A DNA stretch of 48,824 bases from Chara braunii (lineage: Eukaryota; Streptophyta; Charophyceae; Charales; Characeae), in the NCBI GenBank assembly GCA_003427395.1, contig BFEA01000322.1, forward strand, positions 561,677-610,500, in the 5' to 3' direction. The position numbers were made by a program, and so were the translations under genes. Within the stretch, counting starts at the first letter, position 1. Every line of letters starts with the position of its first letter. Positions 21,691 to 33,566 of the stretch are shown in pieces. The notes under the pieces were generated by a model. The model was given only the letters and a program-made list of their open reading frames with translations. It was not told where the DNA came from and ran no database searches.

Positions 21691-22179
21691 ATGGTGGGCC
21701 AGGATGGAGACCTAACATTTCTGTACTAGACTGCAGAAAGAGCTGAGATGAGATTTAATGTCATTTAAGTGTATATATGTATATATGTTTAATCGTGAGG
21801 ATTTTTGGGAGGGGGGCGTGACTGCCTTCCAAGGTCTCATTTAAGGCTCGCGCCCCTGGGTATGACTCTGCTTACGAGAAAGAGTCTAACAGGGACACCC
21901 AACGAGAAGCCGGCACTTGTCTAGGACGAAGGGGAGAGGACGGTTTGAGGACGCCTTTGAAACCTATGTCGTAGTATTGATGCGTAATACCACGGCGTCC
22001 CAATGTCGGGACAATGGAAACCCAGTTTGAAACCCTGGCGGCATATAGTTATATCGGCACAGATTGTTGGAGGCATCAACCCTGAGTCTGTCGGCTAATC
22101 GGATTGGTTTCATTCTCGCTAGCATTTGGAGTGTGGATGAATTTATAGCTTTCTGATTTGGCGGAGCGACGGGGACGTC

Positions 22180-22397
22180 GCTTAATATAGTCCGGTAGGT
22201 TGTCGGCGCGAATACCCTTACAAGGGTATCCGCCCTGGTTTCTGCAGATGACAGGAGAAATGGGTTTAACCTGTCTCTTATACACATCTAGATGTGTATA
22301 AGAGACAGGCTTAATATAGTCCGGTAGGTTGTCGGCGCGAATACCCTTACAAGGGTATCCGCCCTGGTTTCTGCAGATGACAGGAGAAATGGGTTTG
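22180..22397. other. Assembly artefact: duplicated block around adapter
   Basis: The block 22180-22268 (end of internal region plus first 67 bases of the LTR) is repeated at 22309-22397. Between the copies is CTGTCTCTTATACACATCT joined to its reverse complement (22271-22308), which is the Nextera transposase junction sequence. The real genome most likely has one copy of this block and no adapter. Confidence 0.95.
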
Positions 22398-22422
22398 GTC
22401 AAAATAAGCAGTGCGAGGCACG

Positions 22423-22597
22423 NNNNNNNNNNNNNNNNNNNNNNNNNNNNNNNNNNNNNNNNNNNNNNNNNNNNNNNNNNNNNNNNNNNNNNNNNNNNNN
22501 NNNNNNNNNNNNNNNNNNNNNNNNNNNNNNNNNNNNNNNNNNNNNNNNNNNNNNNNNNNNNNNNNNNNNNNNNNNNNNNNNNNNNNNNNNNNNNNNN
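22423..22597. other. Assembly gap (175 N)
   Basis: Unresolved bases. By comparison with the 5' LTR the missing sequence should be about 148 bases. Confidence 0.98.
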
Positions 22598-23523
22598 GAT
22601 TTTGGTTGGCACGAGCGACCGGCGTTAGGACTGGCGCACCGGTAGGCGCGCGGGATGGCCATGGCGCGGGTTGGTAGGCCGGTGCAGACACTAAGGGGCC
22701 GTGGGTGCAAATGTGGGCTGAAGGAATGGCCAGGGCGGTATCTTGACCATAAGCACCACGCGGTACCACGTAATATTGAAATCCGCGCCGAGTTGTTTCA
22801 GGCTTGGGCTCAACCCTCTAGGTTACGGTACAGGACTATTGTTATGGAGATACAGGGGTTGAGGCCAGCGGCCGTCGGCGCAGGAGTAGCGGAGCGTGGA
22901 GAAAACTGGGGGTTTGAGGGTCCCGCGGGACTATCCTCCGTAGTTTTGTTGGGGGAGTCCGATCGCGGGCCCGCTCTGCAGGGCTGGAAAGCTGCCAGCA
23001 GGTCCCGCTGTTTGTCCCCGATAGCCCCTCGCGCTATTTTTTTTTTGGGTTCTGTCCTCACCCTTCCTAGGTTTTTATTTGTTCTGTCTTCCACCCTTGT
23101 GTCTAGGCCATCAAGGTCCCGGCGCCGGTTTCAAGCGTGGGCCGTGGACCCATGAATATGGCAGAGTGGAGGCACCAACGAACTGGGAGCACCGACCGAC
23201 TGGCCTTTGGCATCTTCGTGGGACGTTACCCCGGCCGGAGTCCTTCGATCATCCGTTAAAGAGTGGAGTAATACAAGGGAGATTTGTATGGGCACTGCCC
23301 AGGGATGATGCGCAAAGATCTGAAAATAAACCCGGACGCAGGTCGCCTCGGGTACGTAAAAAGAAAAAGGGTCCGACCAGATTATCCCGTGGCCGGATCC
23401 GCCCGGCGGCTGCCTGCTGTGTAGCAAAGGGGCGCCAGCCAGCGCGAGGTCCTTTGGGACACTGGCTAAAGTTGTGGAACAATATCGAGAGGGCGCGCTG
23501 GGTCATTACACCCGGGTAGTGTG

Positions 23524-23530
23524 TATAAAT
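23524..23530 (+). promoter_or_regulatory. Candidate TATA box in 3' LTR
   Basis: TATAAAT at the position equivalent to 4028 in the 5' LTR. If active it would drive transcription out into the downstream LINE half. Confidence 0.35.
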
Positions 23531-25969
23531 CGGAGGCGGGTCTGGCAGCCAAACGCTTTCCTTTTTCAGAAGCGGGATGCTGTCGGACCACGTAGTGTGG
23601 GAGGGCCGGAGTGACGGCAACATCAACGGGGGAGAACAGACGAGCGGTACGCGCGGGAAGCAACAGGCAGTGAGAAAGGCGGGTGAACCCGAATGCAGAG
23701 CAGTGCCGGGTGCATGCAGGCGAAAGCGGGGATGGTGAAGAAGTGAGCCGGGCGCAGTCAAGAGGATCGGTTGCCCTCGATCCTGAGTGAAATTGAGAGA
23801 GAAGATATGCGATACCGGGGCTTTGGCCCCGGGCGAGGTAGATGGAGGAGTAAGTTTTAGCGTTAGTATGGTGAGAAAAGAGGTAGACAGGAAAGTAAGT
23901 GCGAGGACATGGCGGAGGGAGGAGTGGCGTGGCAAGATTCGCATTACTTGCTCAATTTATGACGAAATCGGGCGAAGTAAAGCGCATTTCCGCGGTTCTG
24001 GAGTAGGGCGAGTGCATTAGGGATGTTAGTTTTTGTTCAGACTCGTTAGTTTAGTAGCGGTGAGCAAGGAGGGCTGTGTGCGAGGGAGAGGCTAAGTGGG
24101 AGGATGAATCTTACCATGCTCTAGTGAAAGATTCACTCCCCTTTTTGGAATTTTTCGCAGGTACTCCAGAAGAGCCGACCACTCGCAGCCTCCGCCGCCA
24201 TCGTGGGGTATGGCCCTTCGCGCCCGAGCCCCGCGCTTAGCTGCACTGAATCTGGCCGGGTCCGGCGTGAAGATTCGTTCGATTATGGCTTCTTCCTCTG
24301 CTGAGAACGGTGGGAAGTAGGCAGCGGGTTGGGGGAGACTTACCCCTTGCCCAGTGCGTCTCTTAGAAGTGTCGATGGGAGCGGGCTGGCTAGTCTTGCT
24401 GCAGACGCCGCTTGGGGGAAGCATGACGTATCTAGTTGGGTTAGAGCGGGAGATTCATATTTCCTTTAAAGAGGTACAGGGTCTGTATGGGAGAGCGAGA
24501 GAGGGGGGGAAGGGCTTGCTGATTTCGGGAGTTGTCATACTGAAGTTGTTGGACTATTGCGCCATACTAAGTCCCGTGCTGCCAACGAACGAGCCCTCAT
24601 ACAGCCTAGCACAGGGGGCACTTGGTCGGGGTATACTTGGCAGGAAAGGCCGTATGGGCATCATGACTGAGTACCACGGTCGCTTTCTTCGCGGCTCACT
24701 GTGCTTTTACGAACTAGCCGGGTGCCGGGAGCAGGGTGCTTCCAAGTCCTTGAGGGAGGACTGACCCCAATTTTACTTGGCGGCGAATCGAGACGGCGTG
24801 TGGCCAGCCAAGGGGCTGAAGGCTTACCTGTTAGGCTGCACGTTTGCTTGACCAGTTGTTGGTGATAGAAACCCGAGCTGTAATACTGAGGCCACACCAT
24901 CACGCTCTCTATTTTGGCCGCGCGGGCGGTTGCAGCTGACCGATCGGGCTGTGCTACTTTTGTTCGCCGTTTTGTTTCAGTCACTTCTGTGTATTTTGCT
25001 GCGTAGACTGCACTTTCTGCTGCGGCGACTTCTGGGTTTGCTACAAAGCGCTGCGCTGGTTGACTGCACGCTGTTGTACTGTTGTAAACTGCGGCCGTGT
25101 TGGGGGCTATACGACTGCTGCATCATGTTGAGAAACATGCCATGTGACGGGAGTACTTTTGCGGCATAAAGGAGGAGTGGTGAGAGAGATGTGGCCAGAG
25201 TTACCAAGGAGTGCACTGCTGCTGCGTTTGGGGACTAAGTACAAGTTGTCGTGCACGTCTACTGCTGGGTCTGAAGGACTGTTACCAACTGCTGTGTGGC
25301 CGGGAACAGGCCGTGGAGAGGTGTTGAGATAGGGGGAGACGATCAGATTGGGCGGTTATGGGGTTTGTGTTGTGAATCAGGGAACCATCGGAGACTTGAC
25401 TTCTACGAGTTGGTCTCAAAAGTTTGACCAAGCTGTTACATTTTTAGCTGCCATTGCGGGGCCCTCAGGCGCGTGAAGGTAACAAGGCCCTCTCCCGCGA
25501 GTCTGAGAATACCTTCCTCGGATCTGAGAGACTCAAATTTTCTCCTTTTGCCCTTCTTACTCTAAATCTAGCCTATTGGTTCAGAGAGGAAGGCGGCAGC
25601 CGGGATTGCAACCCGTAGGTCCGCGTCAAGACTCTATGGGGAGTCAGCCCACCGATTGCGGGAGCTCTGCCAGAACTTAGGAGGAGTTCTGGAGGCAAGG
25701 AACTGAGAGGTAATCATTGCTTCCCCTCTATAAACCTAGGTGTAACCCCTATTTGTACATCTTTCTATGGTTGGCTGAGTATATTGCATGCACCCCTACT
25801 TTGACTTTGGTTTGACCTTCAGGACACAAGTCAGACTAAGTAAAGGAATGCGTGTATAATGGAAGTTTCAGTTTCTTTGCTTGTTTGAAAGCAGATTGTA
25901 ATACAGGGTTCCATCATGGGGAAGGTTGGGGGAAAGGTGGTTTTGTTTGAGATTGGAAGGGTCCTATGG

Positions 25970-26822
25970 GGTCAGGCATGGTTCCATAAGATTGGATGGT
26001 CTGATTGCTGTGTTTATTCTAGTTTTCTGAAAAGGTCAAGCTTTGTTTCTAAGATGAATGGCTTGGCCGTTGTGTTTGTTTAATTTCGTCAGGCTTTGTT
26101 TCTAAGATGAATGATCTGACTATTTGCTTGTGGGGTTTTGACTGTGCAAACTTGAGGGTCAGACATTAATCCATAAGTTTGGATGGTCTGATCGCTGTTT
26201 ATTTCTGAGTGGTTTTTGAACAGTCTTTGGGTCTAACTCAGTGTACTCTGCTTTTTTTGTGCCGAGAAGAAGGGGTTGAGCATAATTTCTAAGAGGGAGT
26301 CATTTCTGCTGAGGACAAAGCATGTTCCATAAGATTGGATGACATTGGATTCATGCCGCATATAGATGGGTCAGAGAGAAATGAACCTAGCAGAGGACCG
26401 GACATGTTCCATAAGAGTGGATGGTCTGACCCAACGCCTCGCACATGTTGGAACCCAAAAGGTTAAAATTTGGCTATATTTTATTACTATTCTATTAAAG
26501 AACAGGTTGGTCAGACAGGGTCCCATAAGATTGGGTGGTGTGACTATAGTCTTTCATAAATTTGAAGAGAGTTTAATTAAGAATATAACTGAAGGTAACT
26601 TAGGGCAGACCGAGCTTTGTTTTTACGCTCAGCTTTTGAACACTAAGTTCAGAGAGGTATATATAACTTGGATATTAAACAGTTCAGGGCGACTAGGCAT
26701 TGTTTCTCATATGAATGGCTTAGTCATGTGCCCAAAGGAAGAGAAAAGTAGTTGTGCAACATGTTCGTGTATACTTAATGGTTGAGTCAAGCATGTTCCT
26801 TAAGATTGGATGGCCTGACTTT
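25970..26822 (+). repeat. Stem-loop array in 3' LTR
   Basis: Second copy of the hairpin array of the 5' LTR. Unit B (about 26034) pairs GGTCAAGC with GCTTGGCC and unit J (about 26690) pairs GACTAGGC with GCTTAGTC. Unit D (about 26158) pairs GGTCAGAC with GTCTGATC. Two units are truncated by deletion (near 26277-26290 and 26610-26622). Several stems are better paired here than in the 5' LTR, which helps to infer the original pairs. Confidence 0.75.
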
Positions 26823-28338
26823 ACGCCTTGTGTAAGCGAGGTATAAAGAGTTAAAGCATTGAAAGATTATGATTTATTGTCTGCTAGGTTGACTTGGGGA
26901 TGATGAGAGTACTTACCTTTGTGGTTTGACCTGCATGTGGCTGAATGAGGCCTCTACCTAGTCTGAGTTTCAGTTTGACAGGTAGTTGTTTTAGTTGCTC
27001 GCCACTTCTTAAAGCGATAAGAGTTAGTTTCGATTCCTGCATTTTCTCGCTAGGTTTATTTTACTTAGATCAAATCTCGTATTTTCTGAGATTTTTTTTT
27101 GTACTTGGCTCTGTTTAAATTTTAGTATACTACTTTCTCTGCGGGAAGCGCTGTCGAAATTTCTACAAATCTAGGGAGTTAGTTAGTTCTTGACTTTTCA
27201 AAGTTCAACTTGTCTAAAGTTCATATTTGGCGTAGTAAAAATATGGAAAGCCTCAGTTTCTAAAGGGAATGCTGCCCAATTTTTTGCTTATTCAGGGAGT
27301 TAGACAAAAATTTAACTTTGAAAAGTCAAAGACTATCTCTGTTTCATATTTGGGCTGATATAAATTCTGAAAAGGTATTTTTCCTACGGGAAGCGCTGTC
27401 AAAATTTTCTTAGTTTAGAGGAGATATATTATATTTTGACGGGTGGCGATTCTGGCGGTCCACTCTGTATAGGAGAGGCTTTGCCAAGGTCTACCTTTGC
27501 TTTGGGCACAGCTAAGGTTAGGTCTAAGCTTAGTTATTTAGGTGGATTTTTGAGTGAGATCGTGATTATCCTCCAATGACTTATAAATTTAGCTTGGGGA
27601 TTGGCATGTCATGTGTTACAGGTCCTCTAGATTAATTGATTTAGGATTTGGACTAGATTTAGTTCGATCCTACGAGGATCATCTACTGTTATCACTGATA
27701 ACAGGTCGGTTGCCGATTCGTCGGTTTACGACTCAATTCCAACCCGCTCCCCGTACTCAACCAAAAAGGCTTTACCCCTGGTGATCTTTGTTGTTTTATT
27801 AAGGCTTCACCCGAACTTTTATTGAATGACCATTTAACAAAGGTGCTGAGTATTTAATTATGGTTGGTTGGACTGGAGATTGGGGCTTGCATGGCTAAAG
27901 CGTGGGGTATGAGTGCATATAATGGTTGGGGTTGACTTCGTGTAGTGCGTGCATTGTTGTTTGATTCTTGGGTGTGATTGCAGGAATGTTCTGTGGCTCA
28001 AATTCTGGACTTTGACTGCGTGAGATCACATATATACATATGGTTGTGGAGAACCCCACTGAGACTGTGAGAAGTGATCGTCACATCTTTATCCCCTTAT
28101 ATGTGTGTGCGTGGGTGTACCTATGATGAGTGTTTGCGTGCCCCAAGGGGCCCCGTACTAAAGGCGTACTCAGAAGTTGAGACTGGGTGACATAAGGAAG
28201 ATCCTTCCTTTCACTTGGTTGCTTCTTAGGGGTTTCTTAGTAGGCCTTGTCCAAGACATCCCAAGCCCTAGACTCTGCAAGGGAGGGACCTCCCCTCGCG
28301 CGAAGCCTATTTACTCCGAGTCTGCCCGTAGAGACACA

Positions 28339-28367
28339 ATATCGTGAGGGGTAACCCCTCACGATAT
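28339..28367. repeat. 29-bp palindrome, 3' LTR copy
   Basis: Identical to 9001-9029 in the 5' LTR. Confidence 0.8.
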
Positions 28368-29415
28368 GTTCCTTTAGCCACTCAATATCGCGAGGCCAAA
28401 ACCGCAATTACCACTTATGACTAGTATTGTTGGTTGGTATAGGACTGGTCTGCTGCCGCGCAGCTTTATAGCAAGTTCCTGCGCACGACGTTTTGTCGTC
28501 CTTAGTGTCTGAAATTTATGGGACTGAAGGACTCGCATGTATGCACGAATGGTCGAAATCACTATAGGTCGCTGGTACCACCCACTTTGCACAGAGTGCA
28601 GAAGAGGGTGTGTGGTCTTCAACCGCACATGGCGGTTGTCCAGCGTCGAGAGATTAACCCTCAAGGCGCGTGTCAGCCGACACTTGAGTGTCGAATGCGA
28701 CCCTCGAGATTAACGAGGACTGCATGGGTATGGGTACTACAAAGTACGCCATCACTGCGACCGCTTGCGTACGCTTGCAATGCGAGTCGATGTGAGTAGG
28801 CCCTGTGTCCGCACGGTTTTATGCTAAGTCTCGCGCGTGACGCCTATCCGATTTTCACATCGAAGAGTTATAGGATGGCTACTGAAGAGACTAGGATTTA
28901 TTTTTGTGTTGTGTTGTGTTGTTTCGTGTGTGTGGGCGTGTGATTTTTTTTTGTGTTCGTAAAGTGGTGTGCGCGTGGTGTGTGGGATGCGTCCTAGTTG
29001 ACCGACGACGAGTCGAGCTTGGGACCTCAACCCCCCAAGATGTCGGTTCGCGTGCGGGTCTGATAGAGGCGTAGTACCGCGCATACCCCCTATGCTACAA
29101 CGAACGAGAAACACCCTCGGCTGGTCCACCTCTGCGATCGCAACTGATTAGCTTTTGTAGTGTGGACTGGTAGCTTGGCGGGGATACGCCCACCGAAGGG
29201 AGGTGACAGCTCCCGTAAGGTGGAGGTAAGTCGTGCCTCGCGTAGGCCCTATCCTGTCGTAGGGGCTCGCGGGAGGTATAGCTGGCGCACTCGGCCGGAG
29301 CGGTTTGTGGAAGCTCCATGTATATTGTGATGAAGGATTTAAATCCAACTCCTGCGTGACGAGGCCGGGAGGGGCCCGCGCTGCCCTGGTGCGGTGCCGG
29401 ACTGATGCGCTCGAC

Positions 29416-29420
29416 ACCGT
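29416..29420. repeat. Right target-site duplication (ACCGT)
   Basis: Matches 2844-2848. The first A doubles as the final A of the LTR if the LTR ends in CA. Confidence 0.8.
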
Positions 29421-29608
29421 ATGAAACCAGTCACTCATGGGCCACGCCTGCCAGAACCATAATCAGAAGGATACATAAATAATGCAGAAACAAACTCGGT
29501 GAAAGGGTCCTCTAATTAAATAGTAGAAGCTGATTCGGAACGAGAGGAGGCAGAATCAAAAGTTGAGGATTCTGAAAATTTAAAAAATAAGAAAAGGAAA
29601 AGAAAACA

Positions 29609-30720
29609 ATGACAAATAAATATGTAGAGGATACCTCTGCTAAGGATGGCACAAACAACGGTCAAGTGGATGAACTACAAGATACAATGAACCTTGATCC
29701 ATTTCACACAGCCTTTGGACCAGTTCCAATGGAGGTTGACACTACTTCTCTACAGGGGTACTTTGAAATGGAGGATGTAGAGATATCACAACAGTCTCCT
29801 TCAAACGGCCAAGAGGATCAAAAGATTACTTAACTTGCAGAATGACTCTTTAAAAATTAAAAAAATAAATACAGGGAAGCCTCAAATGTTTTTTGGGATG
29901 CCTCTTATGTTCAGCTAGTCGCTATGCTTACCAACAGCCCTAGCCTCAACCAGGTGTTACACCATGGTCTGCCTGAAGGGGCCCAATGGGCTGTAGTAAG
30001 TCAGAGGATGTTGGACACTGTACTCCAAATATTCCAAACCCCACCGGTTGAGGAAAATACACCCAATCAAGAAACAAGCACAACCTTGGTAGTGTTGGAA
30101 CCTACGGGGGCACCAATTTCATCTGGAATATGTGACTAAAAAAAATAAATTCAGGATCAATCGGGGGGAAACAAAAGTGTAATGGTCATAACAGAAGAAC
30201 ACATACATTGGAAGAAGGAAGTACTGGTCAACAAAATTACACTTCCCAGAAAGATGAGGTTGGAATTCATAATTCAAAGGAAGAGGAATGCAGGCCACTA
30301 GCTTCTTCTTCTTAAATGGTCAACGACAACAAAGACAAATCAGAGAAGGATAAGTGGGTAAGGACAAATGGTGCTAATCCCCTTTCATCCCAGTCGAATG
30401 GTGGGGTTGAGCAGGGTAAAAAACATAAAATCAAACATTTGCTAGAGAAAGGTCATGCATCAAAGTCCCAAGTACAAAAAGGTAATTTGATCATTCCAGT
30501 TAGAAGGAAAGGGGGAAAATCAGAGATTGGTATCTCTCCTATCAAACAAGACAAATATGGGGTTGTTACACTAAGGGGATGGACTACATGTGTGGATTAC
30601 CAGACAACAGGGAACAAAACCTTCAAAAGAGATTTGCATGACTTTCTCTTAAAGCACTATGAGTCTACGACCCATGACTTCAGGCGACCCTCACAGAATC
30701 GGGGGACCAAGCTAAAATGA
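29609..30720 (+). pseudogene. LINE ORF1 C-terminal tail remnants
   Basis: Three open stretches (29609-29833, 29924-30139, 30316-30720) in the LINE's coding direction give polar, low-complexity protein, acidic first and basic later (GKKHKIKHLLEKGH, RRKGGK). No domain is recognised. They sit between the ORF1 knuckle (before the insertion) and the endonuclease, where a long ORF1 tail is expected. Assigning them to ORF1 is inference from position. Confidence 0.45.
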
Positions 30721-31050
30721 CTAAGAGAGACACTTATGTCTGAGTAGAGGAGAACAAGGAAGCAGGTTTTCGTTGGTTTTCCCACGTGGCCTTGCTGGAG
30801 CTTCACCAGCTCAAAGTCAAGGCAAATGCAGTGTGGTCCATCACAGAAGTGTCCTCTTTCTTGTGCTCTATTCTACGCAGGGGTCTACGTATTTCCACCT
30901 TCACTCCTTTGGAGGGTGGATCCTGGTCTAGACTGTAATCTAACCCATTTATAAAAATAATGGTAGGACTCATAAATCTGAATATGAGTTTAATATCGAT
31001 GCAATACAAACTTTTATGGGAAAAATCCAAACTGGCAAAGGGCCATAAAA

Positions 31051-31850
31051 GAAGAAGATATTGATTTACGATCCTTAAACGTTAATGGAGTGACTACAAT
31101 AAATGAAGTTAAAAGGAGAGCCTTAGTAAAACAATTGAAAGGGGTGGGAGGGCATATCTGGCTTGATCTTATTTGCATACAAGAGACTCACCTCCTTGAC
31201 ATCCCAATTCACCAAAGAGCACACAGGTTGGCATGACCCTTTCAAAAATTTGTTGCTCATGCTCAAACAACTCAACATAGTGGATCAGCTAGAGTGACAT
31301 TTTGGGTTCGGCGGTCCCGAAAATAAATAATCCATTGGGAGGCAGACAAGGTACAAAGGCGTTGGATTTGGGCTATAGTGATGTTAGAAATAGAACTTAT
31401 AGGTGTTAAGGACATTTATGCCCCTACTGATTTAACTAAAAGAAGACAATTCTACAATGATATTTGTAATTATATTTCCAAGAACGTCTCTATGGTGATA
31501 GCAGAGAACTTTAATTCAGCACCTGATAGGTGGTTGGATCGCTGGAAGATCCCTCACCCTTGTTCGCCATATGTGAAAGAAGATAAGAAAAGTATTCAAC
31601 AATTTTATGAATCACAATTTTTTTTGACTCATATAGGAGGATATTCCTACAAGAAAGAATTTTGACATGTATTAGGAATTGCGGATCACCTCACCAATCC
31701 AGACCGAGAATAGATATAATCATGTTATCTGATGACCTTGACAGTGCAATGATTGGGGTAAATATTTTTCCACAAAGTTCATGGTCAGGGGTTGATCATA
31801 AGATGTGCGCAGTTCTCTTGTCTTTTCGCAAGAAACCAAATCAGGGTTGA
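31051..31850 (+). pseudogene. LINE ORF2: endonuclease domain, broken
   Basis: The L1 endonuclease nicks target DNA to start reverse transcription. Visible motifs in order are LRSLNVNG (normally N-V-N/R-G), DLICIQETHL (catalytic Glu), YAPTDLTKRRQFY, IAENFNSAPDR (the GDFN motif with G-D changed to E-N), then after a shift SRPRIDIIMLSDDL and SGVDHKMCAVLL (the SDH motif as V-D-H). Stops near 31237 and 31663 and several shifts break it. Confidence 0.8.
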
Positions 31851-32216
31851 GGCTTTTACAAATTGAATACCTCACTGCTGGCCCAAAGAGCTTTCAGGGA
31901 TTTTATTCAAGAAGTCTGAAAATTTTGGTAATCGACAAAAAGTAGATATGACGCCTACATCTCATGATCTAACAACGGGTTAGTATTTTTAGCCAAAAAA
32001 TGTTATGGATATTCTGAACTAATGACCAAAACAAAATTTTCTCAGGAAATAGAAATTCAAAAACAGATTCTGAATGATAAACAACATCATTCTTTATATC
32101 CAGACATATCAAATGATCTACATTCTTTGAAGGCCAAACTATTATCCTTTGCTTAACAACGTTGGCAGCGAAACTTAATCAGGGGTAAATTAACCAAACA
32201 TGAAACAAAAGGACAA

Positions 32217-33409
32217 ATGAAAGTTTCTTTCTTTGTCCGTGCTCAGGTAATAGCTAGAAAATTTATCATTGAGGCCTTGCAAAACACTAGCATTCCCTAC
32301 CAAGGAGATCCTACCACATCTGTTGGAAGTCTGAAAGTTGCTTATGACTTTTTCAAAAAAATTTTTACTTCCAAGATTAATGGTGGTCAGGATGATGAGG
32401 TTTTACAAAACTTTTTAACTCCGATGGAACAGGCATTAATACAACAGCAAAGGATTAAACTAGAAGAATCAGTCACAAAGAATGAGATTTGGATGACACT
32501 ACTACAAATGGAGAATGATAAAACATCCGGAGTTGACGGTCTTCCAAAGGAATTTTGGGAAACTATGTGGTCCTCCTTATCGGATGATTTAATGAAATAT
32601 TACAATGAAATCGAGACTGCATAACAAACGGAGGAGATTGTTGGTCAAGGTATTCTCACCCTTCTTTATAAGAAAGGTGACAAGTCTAACATTAAGAATT
32701 ATAAGTCAATTACACTCCTAACTGTGGTATATAAAATGTTAGTCAAAGCTTTAACCAACAGAATCATTTTTATAATGACCAATATTATTCACCCATCCCA
32801 GACTAGTTTCATCAAAGGAAGAAACATCCAGGACAATGTATTACTAATCAATGAAATGATAAAACTATCAAGACAAAATCAACAGAATGTGGTATTTATA
32901 TTTATTGATTAAAAAAATAATAATAATAAATGTTGATTGGAGATTCCTAGATGCCTGCTTGAAAAAGTGAAACTTTAGACCAATCATTAGACGGTGGGTA
33001 CACATTCTGCACTCTAATGCTACTACTAGAGTGCAGGTTAATGAGTTGATCTCACTCGAGATTCGTCTGCTAAGATCGGTGAGGCAGGGCGACCCACTGA
33101 CTCCTTTTTTTATTCGTAATCGTCATGGAAGCTCTGGGAGCAAATCTCAGAACCGATCCTCATCTCAAAAGACTTCAAATAGCATGAATCCCAGAAGAAG
33201 CAATTCCAATTTGTTCCATGTTCGCTGACGACTTAACGATTATGATGGAGCCATCCCCTCAGATTATAGAAGAAATTAAGGCACTCATGGATATTTTTTT
33301 ATTACCCTCTAACATGGTTGTTAGCTGGGGCAATAAAACACTGGGTTGGTGGATACATTCCCAAAGGGAAGGCCACCTGAAATTCCAAGAGTTAAATGGC
33401 TCCCTTTAG
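32217..33409 (+). pseudogene. LINE ORF2: reverse transcriptase, broken
   Basis: Motifs are those of plant L1 RT: MENDKTSGVDGLPKEFW, LLYKKGDKSNIKNYKSITLL (after a TAA at about 32622), then QTSFIKGRNIQDN, then FIFID at motif A. Motif A is cut by an AAT-type microsatellite and stops at about 32909-32932, after which VDWRFLDACLKK continues in another frame. Motif B follows as RSVRQGDPLTPF and the catalytic FADDLTI starts at 33218. At least three frames are used, so the gene is dead. Confidence 0.9.
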
Positions 33410-33566
33410 AATCACCAATCAGAATTATGGGTATCATAATCACAACACAAGGGAAGTCTAATACTAATAATCTGGATTTCAATATCAACATTGGAAAAAA
33501 TGAAGAAATGGCGGAACCAACACATATCTCTTCTTGGTTGAACCCTCATCCTAAATAATTTGGTCC

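Larger units (their letters stand above)
19902..22200 (+). other. Noncoding 3' internal region of LTR element
   Basis: About 2.3 kb without a believable reading frame. It contains a 54-bp tandem repeat, several hairpins near 21460 and 21600-21690, and purine-rich stretches (21806-21816 and 21922-21942). No purine tract lies directly against the 3' LTR, where a polypurine tract is expected. Confidence 0.6.
2849..29416 (+). mobile_element. Giant Ty3/gypsy-type LTR retrotransposon, 26.6 kb
   Basis: Two direct repeats of about 7.4 kb (2849-10288 and 22330-29416) enclose gag, pol and a third ORF. Diagnostic parts: LTR ends TGTCGG...TCGACA (3' copy), a primer-binding site two bases after the 5' LTR, gag with CCHC knuckle, pol order protease-RT-RNase H-integrase (the Ty3/gypsy order), and a 4-5 bp target duplication in LINE sequence. 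In one stretch of about 200 bases compared by eye the LTRs differ at roughly 6 percent of positions, plus several indels, so the insertion is not recent. tRNA-Asp priming and an ORF after pol recall the Athila lineage of plant elements; RT phylogeny is needed to place it. Every ORF carries stops, so this copy is not autonomous. Confidence 0.9.
22330..29416 (+). repeat. 3' LTR (contains N gap)
   Basis: It matches the 5' LTR across its length and ends TCGACA, complementary to the TGTCGG start except one base. The N run 22423-22597 replaces about 148 bases of the 5' LTR (2942-3089). Compared with the 5' LTR it lacks several blocks, among them about 208 bases corresponding to 9237-9444, about 48 bases near 5010-5060, and the sequence before the 9001 palindrome. 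It has extra sequence near 27008-27055. Confidence 0.9.

Noticed and set aside
22271-22308. 38-bp perfect palindrome as a biological hairpin or transposon end
   Set aside because: It is the Nextera transposase adapter joined to its reverse complement, and occurs again at 39885-39922 in unrelated sequence.
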